Assembly: GCA_049680295.1 (NCBI GenBank)
Contig: JBAUHN010000358.1
Location: forward strand, 1 to 15,983
DNA length: 15,983 nucleotides
Origin: JBAUHN01 sp049680295
Lineage (GTDB): Bacteria; Pseudomonadota; Alphaproteobacteria; Rhodobacterales; Rhodobacteraceae
Reading direction: 5' to 3'
In this document: piece after piece, positions 6,881-12,802 of the stretch
How the letters are laid out: each line of letters starts with the position of its first letter
Position numbering within the stretch: position 1 is the stretch's first letter
The notes under the pieces: generated by a model
The model's database searches: none
The model's input: only the letters and a program-made list of their open reading frames with translations
What the model was told of the DNA's origin: nothing
Position numbers and translations under genes: made by a program

Positions 6881-7579
6881 ATGGTCGAAAACTGCATTGT
6901 TGATACATTGGAACCAATCACATTAATTGGTGGCGGAGCGGGAACAATCGCCGATGTTCAGGACGCACAAGCGGTCGCACCGATCTGTGTGGCAGCTGAC
7001 GGCGGCGCGGTTCTGGCAGCAAGGGCTGGGGCTAAACTAGTGGCGATTATAGGAGATTTCGATTCAGTGCCCTTGGATGTGCTGGCGCAAATCCCCGCCA
7101 ACAGACAGCACCACATCGCGGAACAGATGTCGACGGACTTTGACAAGGCGTTGCGCCATATCCATGCGCCGGTTGTTGTTGCGGTCGGGTTTTCCGGCGC
7201 GCGGGTTGATCATCAACTCGGCTGTTTTCATACACTTACATACCACCCCCACAAGCCTTGCGTGATCCTTGCAGAGAGCGAAGTGATCTTTTTGTGCCCA
7301 AAGAAGATGACCTTACCCACAGTTGCCGGTGATATTGTTTCCCTTTTTCCGATGGCAGCGGTGACAGGACGGTCCGTTGGACTGAAGTGGCCAATTGACG
7401 GTTTGGCCTTTGATCCATTGACCCGTGTCGGAACTTCAAATCAGGCGATGGGGCCTGTCACCCTCGAACTGGATGGGCCGCAAATGCTATGTATTGCGCC
7501 GCGCCGCATCATGCCGCAGGTGGTGCAGCTGTTGTCGACACTGCCAGCGCCTGCGCGGTGGCCCGTTCGCGAAAGATGA
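6881..7579 (+). CDS. thiN: Thiamine pyrophosphokinase
   Basis: Transfers pyrophosphate from ATP to thiamine, making the cofactor thiamine pyrophosphate directly; it allows salvage of external thiamine. The 232-residue product has the family motifs in order: AADGGA (38-43), IGDFDS (57-62, metal/ATP site), STDFDKAL (84-91) and GFSGARVDHQLG (103-114). A beta-rich C-terminal thiamine-binding half follows, including TRVGTSNQ. AAAAAGGG precedes the ATG with eight-base spacing. The last 22 or so codons are antisense to the end of the convergent EamA permease gene (71 bp overlap including both stops). No thiamine transporter is adjacent. The C-terminal tail beyond the fold (MPQVVQ onward) looks dispensable, consistent with the overlap being tolerated. 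Confidence 0.93.
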   Translation: MVENCIVDTLEPITLIGGGAGTIADVQDAQAVAPICVAADGGAVLAARAGAKLVAIIGDFDSVPLDVLAQIPANRQHHIAEQMSTDFDKALRHIHAPVVVAVGFSGARVDHQLGCFHTLTYHPHKPCVILAESEVIFLCPKKMTLPTVAGDIVSLFPMAAVTGRSVGLKWPIDGLAFDPLTRVGTSNQAMGPVTLELDGPQMLCIAPRRIMPQVVQLLSTLPAPARWPVRER

Positions 7580-8438
7580 CATATAATCCGGCGCTGATCG
7601 TGATCACAATGCCGATACTGGCCAGATTGTTGGGTAAATCGCCGAAGACCAGCCATCCCAGCGCGGTGGCGACCGGAATTTCGAGATACTGCATAGGCGC
7701 AAGTGTGGCCGAAGGGGCGTAGCGCAGGCTCCAGGTCATCAAAAGATGCGCGCCAGTGCCGAAAATCCCGATCGCCATCAACAAGGCCCATTCATACCCC
7801 GACGGAGTTTTGAATTGCAGTGGCGCAAACCCCGAGCCATCAAAAGCCCAAAGAACCGGTGCCAGAAGGACCACCGCCACGACGCCGCTGACGGCCTGCA
7901 GGCCAATCGGATCGGTTTCTTTGGCAATTTTGCGGGTGACGATCATGAAGAAGGAAAAGTTAAGCGCGACGCCAATCGGCAATAGTGCGGGCCAGCCGAC
8001 CTCGGCAAAGCTGGGTTGGACCACCAAAAGCGTGCCGATAAAGCCGATGAGGCAGGCAATCAGCCGCCGGGCACCGACCTCTTCACCCAGGATAAATTTG
8101 CCCAGTAGCAACATCAGAAATGGCATCACAAAGGCAATCGCAACCGCATCGGCCAAAGGCAGATACTGCAACGCGGTGAACATCGCGCCGATGCCGACAA
8201 TATGCAAAACAGTGCGCAGCACCATAAGCCAGAAAATCTGGCCCTGCATGCGCCAGGCGCGCCCGGTCAGCCAGACCAGCGGAATCAGAATGACCGCCTG
8301 AACGGCAAATCTGACCAACAGCAATTGACCCAAAGGCATGGATTGACCCAACAGTTTTGCCACCGCGTCGCCCATCGGCGCCACGACACAAAAACCGAGC
8401 ATTAACAGAATGCCGAGAACGGGCTGATCTTTAGTCAT
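7509..8438 (-). CDS. EamA/DMT-family permease
   Basis: A 309-residue inner-membrane protein with about ten hydrophobic helices arranged as two EamA repeats (about 8-142 and 155-290). Typical repeat-end sequences are visible: LPLADAVAIAFVMPFLMLLL in the first and YAPSATLAPMQYLEIPVATA in the second, each followed by a helix and the GE- or GD-type turn (LGEEVGARR, FGDLPNN). Members of the drug/metabolite transporter superfamily often export amino acids or other metabolites, but the substrate cannot be read from sequence. No clear ribosome site precedes the ATG at 8436-8438. sdaA ends 64 bp upstream on the same strand, so it may be last in a GST-sdaA-permease operon. The Ala/Thr-rich tail (about 288-309) overlaps thiN in antisense. 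Confidence 0.92.
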   Translation of the reverse strand: MTKDQPVLGILLMLGFCVVAPMGDAVAKLLGQSMPLGQLLLVRFAVQAVILIPLVWLTGRAWRMQGQIFWLMVLRTVLHIVGIGAMFTALQYLPLADAVAIAFVMPFLMLLLGKFILGEEVGARRLIACLIGFIGTLLVVQPSFAEVGWPALLPIGVALNFSFFMIVTRKIAKETDPIGLQAVSGVVAVVLLAPVLWAFDGSGFAPLQFKTPSGYEWALLMAIGIFGTGAHLLMTWSLRYAPSATLAPMQYLEIPVATALGWLVFGDLPNNLASIGIVITISAGLYVIFRERATAQALAVSTTAAPPAA

Positions 8439-8502
8439 TTCGCGAAACTATTGAAGCCACGAATTGAATGCAAGCTAAGGTTGCGCACCCGATGATTATT
8501 CG

Positions 8503-9876
8503 TCAACAGTTGGGAACATTTACCGCCAAACCGCCTAAAGATGTCTCTTTGTATTTGGCAGACATGTCTTCGCCGGTCTGCCGCATCGTCTCGATACAGG
8601 CATCGAGGGGTACCAGATGCGTGCCATCACCGCGCAAGGCCAAGGATGCCGCCGAAACCGCTTTGATTGCCCCCAAACCGTTGCGTTCAATGCAGGGCAC
8701 CTGCACCAGCCCCCGCACCGGATCGCAGGTCATGCCCAGATGGTGCTCAAGCGCAATTTCGGCTGCATTTTCAATCTGTTCAGCTGTGCCACCCATCACT
8801 GCGCACAGGCCCGCCGCAGACATCGCGGCGGCTGAGCCGACTTCGGCCTGGCACCCGGCTTCAGCGCCCGAGATCGAGGCATTGAATTTGACCAACCCGC
8901 CAATAGCGGCCGCCGTTAGCAAAAAGTCCTCAATATGGCTTTCGGATGCGCCGGGCACATGATCAAGGTAGTAGCGCAAGGTTGCGGGCAACACGCCAGC
9001 TGCCCCGTTGGTCGGGGCCGTGACCACCTGACCCCCTGCGGCGTTTTCTTCGTTGACGGCCATCGCATAGACGCTCATCCAGTCGTTGATCGTATGCGGC
9101 GCGCTTTGGTTTTGACCACGTTCGGCCAATAATGCGTCATGAATGCCTTTGGCACGCCGTTTGACCGACAGACCACCCGGCAGGATACCATCGTTTTCAA
9201 GCCCGCGATTGATGCAGTCGTTCATCACCTGCCACAGGCGTTTTGTGCCTGATTTCAGCCCCTCGTCGCCGCGGCGCGACACTTCGTTTGCGCGTTTCAT
9301 CCCGGCGATTGACTTCCCGGATTTCTTTGCCATTTCAAGCATCTCTGCCGCGGACTTAAACGGGTAGGGAACGGGCGCGCCTTCGTCGGTGTCTTTACCG
9401 GCGGACAGTTCGGCCTCGGTCATGACAAAGCCGCCGCCGATGGAATAATAGGTCTCGCGCAGAGTGATGTCGCCCTGGGCGTCCGTCGCCATCAAAATCA
9501 TACCGTTGGCATGTCCGCTAAGTTGGGTGTCATAGTCGAAAATCATATCAACCGACGGGTCGAAATGCAGCGCGGGCAACCCCTCGGGGTGCAACTGGCG
9601 TGTCTCGATATTGGCGGCCAGCACGGTTTCGGCTTTTTCTGCGTCATAGGTTTGAGGCTCAAACCCGGCCAGACCCAGTATCGTGGCCCGGTCTGTGGCA
9701 TGACCAACGCCGGTGAAGGCCAGACTGCCATGCAATGACGCACGCACGCCACTAAACACGAAAGGTGAGGCCCGCATCAAGTCCAGAAACCGGGCGGCAG
9801 CGACCATTGGCCCCATCGTGTGCGATGACGATGGGCCAATGCCGACTTTGAACATATCGAAGACAGATAGAAACAT
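8503..9876 (-). CDS. sdaA: L-serine ammonia-lyase, iron-sulfur, single chain
   Basis: Deaminates L-serine to pyruvate and ammonia with a [4Fe-4S] cluster instead of pyridoxal phosphate. The 457-residue length is normal for the fused type. The N-terminal half opens MFLSVFDMFKVGIGPSSSHT, whose SSSHT is typical of the beta domain. The alpha domain carries the cluster cysteines Cys342 (SGAEAGCQAEVG), Cys384 (HHLGMTCDPVRG) and Cys395 (VQVPCIERN). The chain ends NVPNC: a C-terminal Cys457 corresponds to the tail cysteine that occupies the active site in the Legionella enzyme (established there; equivalence inferred here). Its ATG shares one base with the stop of the upstream GST gene (TGATG), indicating coupled translation. 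Confidence 0.97.
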   Translation of the reverse strand: MFLSVFDMFKVGIGPSSSHTMGPMVAAARFLDLMRASPFVFSGVRASLHGSLAFTGVGHATDRATILGLAGFEPQTYDAEKAETVLAANIETRQLHPEGLPALHFDPSVDMIFDYDTQLSGHANGMILMATDAQGDITLRETYYSIGGGFVMTEAELSAGKDTDEGAPVPYPFKSAAEMLEMAKKSGKSIAGMKRANEVSRRGDEGLKSGTKRLWQVMNDCINRGLENDGILPGGLSVKRRAKGIHDALLAERGQNQSAPHTINDWMSVYAMAVNEENAAGGQVVTAPTNGAAGVLPATLRYYLDHVPGASESHIEDFLLTAAAIGGLVKFNASISGAEAGCQAEVGSAAAMSAAGLCAVMGGTAEQIENAAEIALEHHLGMTCDPVRGLVQVPCIERNGLGAIKAVSAASLALRGDGTHLVPLDACIETMRQTGEDMSAKYKETSLGGLAVNVPNC

Positions 9877-10580
9877 CAGGTTGCGGTCACTTCTGTAGGA
9901 GTGGGCGCTTTTGGCGCGGTGAATGGGGTGGGGCCCAACCCTTCGATGGATTGGGCTATGCGGACACTGTCGCGCATTTCCAGCTTTTGCGCCATCCGGT
10001 ATAGGCCCGGCATGCGGCGCAAATCAAACCAGCTTTTGTCGCTGTCTTGCGGGTAAAGAGCCGTCCAGCGGATGCAAGGGCCCAGATACAGATCCAGAAT
10101 ACTGGGTGCATCTGCACCAAACCAGTCTGGCCCGGTCTGAATCAATGCTTCTAACAGCGAATAATGCTGCAACAATGCCTGCTGTTGGCGATGGCGCAGA
10201 GCGGCCTGCGCGGGTCCGGACTGGCCGACATATTTGCCGGGGTAAAACGTCATCCGCAATGCCGGATGCAAGGTGTTTGCCACAAAAAGGAAACGCGACA
10301 AGAACGCGCCGCGTTCGGGGGAATTGATCGCCGGTGCCAATGCGCCATGCACCTCGGAGAGCCATAGCAAAATAGCCGCCGTTTCGGCAATCGGCCCATC
10401 TGGCGTTTCCAGAGCAGGGATCAAGCCGGCAGGGTTCAGCGCCAGATATTCCGGCCTGGAATGCGCATTGGAAGCGCGATCAACCCACACGGTTTGGTAG
10501 GCCAAGCCCAATTCCTCCAGCGCAAGGCGGATGATCATCGAGGCGTTGTCAGGTGCAGCGTGAAGGCGATAATTTATCAT
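9876..10580 (-). CDS. Glutathione S-transferase family protein
   Basis: A 234-residue cytosolic protein with a thioredoxin-fold N-terminal domain (1-80) and an all-helical C-terminal domain (about 90-215). APDNASMIIRLALEELGL (9-26) is the first helix region, where the catalytic Ser would lie. NPAGLIPAL (49-57) has the cis-proline (Pro55), and GPIAETAAILLWL (62-74) carries the glutathione-contacting Glu66-Thr67 pair. The C-terminal domain includes SILDLYLGPCIRW, with the conserved N-capping Asp region. The substrate is unknown; these enzymes conjugate or reduce with glutathione. The ribosome site is weak. It heads a likely operon with sdaA (one-base overlap) and possibly the EamA permease. Confidence 0.93.
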   Translation of the reverse strand: MINYRLHAAPDNASMIIRLALEELGLAYQTVWVDRASNAHSRPEYLALNPAGLIPALETPDGPIAETAAILLWLSEVHGALAPAINSPERGAFLSRFLFVANTLHPALRMTFYPGKYVGQSGPAQAALRHRQQQALLQHYSLLEALIQTGPDWFGADAPSILDLYLGPCIRWTALYPQDSDKSWFDLRRMPGLYRMAQKLEMRDSVRIAQSIEGLGPTPFTAPKAPTPTEVTAT

Positions 10581-10670
10581 AAGGCTGCATACAGTGCTGC
10601 GCTTTGTTTTGCGCTGTCGATTTGCGACTACTTTGCAGACACAAGCGCATTTCCGCGCAGAAAAGTTATT

Positions 10671-10733
10671 TTGAGTGGCCGCAAGAAATACACGCTATGG
10701 TTTACTAACTGTTAACCATAAGCTGCCTAATAT
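10671..10733 (+). promoter_or_regulatory. Promoter/operator candidate with imperfect palindrome
   Basis: Upstream of the small gene at 10757 lies an imperfect 25-bp dyad whose outer arms are TATGGTT (10696-10702) and AACCATA (10714-10720), with inner AC/GT matches, centred at 10708. TTGAGT at 10671-10676 followed 19 bases later by TATGGT (10696-10701) is one weak promoter reading; TAATAT at 10728-10733 is another possible -10 element. The dyad could be an operator. The DNA is distinctly AT-richer than the flanking genes. The remaining upstream part (10581-10670) shows nothing I can assign. Confidence 0.35.
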
Positions 10734-10756
10734 CCGAAAAAAAAGGATACAGGTTC

Positions 10757-10933
10757 GTGATACACAGATTGAATATGATTTGCTTGATGGTGCTATGTGT
10801 TTTGCCGTTGCGCGCTGTTTGGACCGCTGGCACGAAGGCCGATGTGGTCGTCGAAAACATTTCGGAGATTCTGGAAGTGGCCCCAGTCCGTCATCCGCAA
10901 AAACTGCAAAAATCACTCCGCACCTTGGGCTAA
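10757..10933 (+). CDS. Small protein with N-terminal signal or membrane segment
   Basis: A 58-codon GTG-start frame reading MIHRLNMICLMVLCVLPLRA and then an Ala/Thr/Lys/Asp segment with VVVENISEILEVAPVRHPQK. A basic N-terminus precedes a hydrophobic stretch at 7-19, the layout of a signal peptide or anchor. The rest is hydrophilic and ends with a basic patch (QKLQKSLRTLG). AAAAAAAAGGA at 10736-10746 is a good ribosome site ten bases before the GTG; the ATG at 10775 is an alternative start. The frame stops at TAA 10931-10933, just before the hairpin at 10942-10979. A longer open frame in another register has no comparable protein-like features. I do not recognise a family. Support comes only from layout and sequence character. 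Confidence 0.5.
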   Translation: MIHRLNMICLMVLCVLPLRAVWTAGTKADVVVENISEILEVAPVRHPQKLQKSLRTLG

Positions 10934-10941
10934 AGTTTAAA

Positions 10942-10979
10942 CCCCAGCGGCGTAGAATATGCAGGCCAGACCGCTGGGG
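10942..10979 (-). terminator. Hairpin between convergent small genes
   Basis: CCCCAGCGG (10942-10950) and CCGCTGGGG (10971-10979) form a perfect 9-bp GC-rich stem around a 20-base loop. On the minus strand the stem is followed by TTTAAACTTT, a partial T-tract, and it begins 15 bases past the end of the minus-strand gene at 10995. This fits a terminator for that gene. On the plus strand it starts eight bases after the stop of the small gene but lacks a T-tract. The long loop makes it weaker than a textbook terminator. Confidence 0.6.
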
Positions 10980-10994
10980 AACAGCGGCCCGACA

Positions 10995-11171
10995 CTATTT
11001 CTTGTCGCGTGCCGCTTTTTCTTCTTTGGTCAATTTGTTGTTCCAAACATTTTTGCTTAGCCCAAGCTCTGCGGGCAAAGGTTTGGTTTTTCCAACACTG
11101 ACCTTGCCGCCTTTGTTCAGAAATTCCTGAATAAGATCGTCATCGGTGGTTTCTTTGGGGACATATTTCAT
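10995..11171 (-). CDS. Small charged protein of unknown function
   Basis: A 58-residue, soluble-looking protein reading MKYVPKETTDDDLIQEFLNK, then GGKVSVGKTKPLPAELGLSK and a strongly charged tail (NKLTKEEKAARDKK). It has no membrane segment, signal peptide or cysteine. The frame extends twelve codons upstream to another ATG at 11205-11207, but the start at 11169-11171 gives the cleaner N-terminus and has AGATAGG about eleven bases upstream. The pattern of a short acidic helix followed by a KGGKV-type loop and a Lys-rich end resembles small conserved proteins I associate with Rhodobacterales, by recollection only. A hairpin terminator follows. The function is unknown. Confidence 0.7.
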   Translation of the reverse strand: MKYVPKETTDDDLIQEFLNKGGKVSVGKTKPLPAELGLSKNVWNNKLTKEEKAARDKK

Positions 11172-11423
11172 GTCTGCAAACCTATCTCTTACGCCAGTAC
11201 TAGGCAACAGCCCTTATGCGTCGATGCCCCCCTTCATACGTGGTGATCAAGAGCGCTGCTGTTTGCGCTTATGCGGACAGGAAATATTAGACCGCAGATC
11301 ACAGTGATGACCGACGGATCGGGGGTAATGACGTGCCGATTTTCCCCGTTTCTCATGACCTGAAACGCAATATCCCAACAGGGCGGGGCATGCAGGTTTC
11401 GGCCTAAAAAAGGCGACATTGTT
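11172..11423. other. Intergenic region without recognised features
   Basis: A 252-bp interval lies between the minus-strand charged protein and the plus-strand lipoprotein, whose starts face away from each other, so promoters for both must lie here. I see no strong hexamers, dyads or RNA structure. An open minus-strand frame (11234-11518) crosses it but has no family features and overlaps the lipoprotein gene, so it is not called. Confidence 0.35.
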
Positions 11424-11666
11424 ATGTGTAAATTGGTTGTGTTTCTGGCCTCTCTGGCCATGGTCTCCGGGTGTGTTTCCGATCCCCGAGCATATGAGAC
11501 CGAGCCTGTGAGCCTCAAAACCGCAAAGGGCGTTGTGGTATGTCAGCTCTATACCCGTGAACGCATCATCTGGGACCGTTCAGTCAACAGACCCGCCAAC
11601 ATGACCGTCGAGCAAGCCGACACAATCTGTCGCGACGAAGGCAGGCGACAGAAGTATGCAAGCTAG
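11424..11666 (+). CDS. Small lipoprotein
   Basis: An 80-residue protein reading MCKLVVFLASLAMVSGCVSD: a lipoprotein signal peptide with lipobox V-S-G-C, so Cys17 would be the lipidated first residue of the mature protein. The mature part is about 64 residues and includes DPRAYETEPV, AKGVVVCQLYTRERIIWDR and a C-terminal DTICRDEGRRQK. Cys40 and Cys69 could form a disulfide in the periplasm. AAAAAAGGCGAC precedes the ATG at suitable spacing. No known domain is recognised, although proteins of this form look familiar from Rhodobacterales. It is monocistronic by layout; the palindromes at 11704-11757 lie after it. Confidence 0.8.
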   Translation: MCKLVVFLASLAMVSGCVSDPRAYETEPVSLKTAKGVVVCQLYTRERIIWDRSVNRPANMTVEQADTICRDEGRRQKYAS

Positions 11667-11703
11667 GGTTTCGTGTTTTACCTGAGGCATTGCGCATCAT
11701 TTA

Positions 11704-11757
11704 GCGCGTTGAAATCTTTGTTTTCAGGCAGGGTCTGATGGATCAGACTTAACGCGC
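11704..11757. repeat. Nested inverted repeats upstream of the LysR gene
   Basis: The inner element is a 16-bp palindrome, GTCTGAT (11733-11739), GG, ATCAGAC (11742-11748), with perfect 7-bp arms. The outer element, GCGCGTT (11704-11710) and AACGCGC (11751-11757), is also a perfect 7-bp inverted match, placed asymmetrically (22 bases on the left, 2 on the right). They lie between the lipoprotein stop (11666) and the LysR start (11830). They could be a regulator binding site or a terminator-like structure for the lipoprotein gene, though no T-tract follows. Seen directly; function inferred. Confidence 0.55.
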
Positions 11758-11807
11758 AACGCTTTAGGGCGCATGCATCCACCATCATTATTGATTTGCG
11801 TGCAAAG

Positions 11808-11830
11808 TGATCCATTCTATGAATGGGTCA
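11808..11830 (+). promoter_or_regulatory. Stem-loop reaching the LysR start codon
   Basis: TGATCCATTC (11808-11817), TAT, GAATGGGTCA (11821-11830): a 10-bp stem with one G-T (G-U in RNA) pair and a 3-base loop. Its last base is the A of the ATG at 11830-11832. As DNA it is a near-perfect 23-bp palindrome, suitable for a dimeric regulator. As RNA it would bury the region where a ribosome site should be, and no good Shine-Dalgarno is otherwise visible. Autoregulation by the LysR protein or translational control are both possible. Confidence 0.5.
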
Positions 11831-12708
11831 TGACCTTTGATCAAATCCGGACGTTTTTGTGGGTGGCACGGCTTGGCGGTTTCCGCAAAGCCGCGCAGCG
11901 TTTGCATTTGTCCCAACCTGCCGTTTCGACGCGTATTTCGAACCTGGAGAATGAACTGAGGGTTCCGCTGTTTGAGCGCAGGCCGGGTGAGTTGGTCTTG
12001 ACCAAACACGGCACATTGTTGCTGTCTTACGCCGAACAAATGCTGTTCGTCGAAGAAGAGATCAAGCAACGCGTGGCCAATCCTTCCGAAGCCGAAGGCC
12101 TGTTTCGTATCGGCGCGTCTGAGACAATTGCACAAGCCTGGTTGCCGGAATTTTTAAAAGCGTTTAGCCAGCAATATCCGCGTGTTAACGTCGATTTGAC
12201 GGTCGATATCTCGCTGAACCTGCGGGCAGCCCTTCTTGAAAGGCGTTTGGATCTTGCGTTTCTTATGGGCCCGATTTCCGAGTTCACAGTTGAAAACGTA
12301 GCCTTGCCGCCGTTTGATCTGCATTGGTATCGCTCGACCGGGAATGAACAAACCGATCTGAGCGCCATTCCCATCATCTCATATTCCAGCAAAACCCGAC
12401 CCTATCAGGAACTGATGTCGGAACTGGCCCGCCGAATTGGCCCGTCGGTTCGGGTGTTTTCGTCTGCATCCCTGTCCGCCAGCCTGAAAATGATCGCCGC
12501 AGGGATCGCGGTTGGGCCCTATCCCCGCGCATTGGCCAATGATTTTCTGGACGCCGGGCAAATAGTTGAATTTGATCCCGGATTTCGACCACAGCCTTTG
12601 GCGTTTACCGCCTCATATTTGTCGGTGCCGCGCAGCTTTTTGTCTGAAAACAGCGCTGAAATTGCGCGAAGCGTGGCCTTGGAATGGGACAGATCACATC
12701 CCGGTTAG
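11830..12708 (+). CDS. LysR-family transcriptional regulator
   Basis: A 292-residue DNA-binding regulator. The N-terminal winged helix-turn-helix runs from MTFDQIRTFLWVARLGGFRK to about residue 65. The recognition part is AAQRLHLSQPAVSTRISNLE, followed by ELRVPLFERRPGELVLTKHG, the classic LysR wing. A linker helix leads to a periplasmic-binding-protein-like effector domain (about 90-285), with LFRIGASETIAQAWLPEFLK and ERRLDLAFLMG. The open frame extends 19 codons upstream to an ATG at 11773, but the start at 11830 gives the standard LysR N-terminus. It sits 94 bp upstream of the DUF1445 gene on the same strand, so it is a probable local regulator of that operon. LysR genes more often face away from their targets. 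Confidence 0.94.
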   Translation: MTFDQIRTFLWVARLGGFRKAAQRLHLSQPAVSTRISNLENELRVPLFERRPGELVLTKHGTLLLSYAEQMLFVEEEIKQRVANPSEAEGLFRIGASETIAQAWLPEFLKAFSQQYPRVNVDLTVDISLNLRAALLERRLDLAFLMGPISEFTVENVALPPFDLHWYRSTGNEQTDLSAIPIISYSSKTRPYQELMSELARRIGPSVRVFSSASLSASLKMIAAGIAVGPYPRALANDFLDAGQIVEFDPGFRPQPLAFTASYLSVPRSFLSENSAEIARSVALEWDRSHPG

Positions 12709-12719
12709 TTTCAAAAAAT

Positions 12720-12746
12720 TTATCACAAGTGAACCAAAATGATAAT
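12720..12746 (+). promoter_or_regulatory. Dyad and promoter candidate before the DUF1445-TRAP operon
   Basis: TTATCA (12720-12725) and TGATAA (12740-12745) are perfect inverted arms 14 bases apart, in the AT-rich 94-bp gap between the LysR gene and the DUF1445 gene. GATAAT (12741-12746) also resembles a -10 element, with TTATCA about 15 bases upstream as a weak -35. This would place transcription start near 12753 and give a leader of about 50 bases. An operator overlapping the promoter suits LysR control, although the spacing is longer than the usual T-N11-A box. Confidence 0.4.
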
Positions 12747-12802
12747 TTGCATGAAAGAGACAGCCCATGTGATGGTTTGAACATCTCAAAAAGGCGGGCC
12801 AC

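Noticed and set aside
10570..10580. GATAAATTATC palindrome at the GST start, similar to the TTATCA/TGATAA dyad at 12720
   Set aside because: It is an 11-bp AT-rich palindrome inside codons 1-5 of the GST gene; the similarity is short and can be chance.
10675..11130. 151-codon plus-strand frame
   Set aside because: It runs through the hairpin and antisense across the minus-strand gene at 10995; its product is low-quality Arg/Ser-rich sequence, while the frame at 10757 has a ribosome site and a signal-like N-terminus.
11234..11518. 94-codon minus-strand frame
   Set aside because: It overlaps the start of the lipoprotein gene, whose signal peptide and lipobox are clear, and itself shows no family features.
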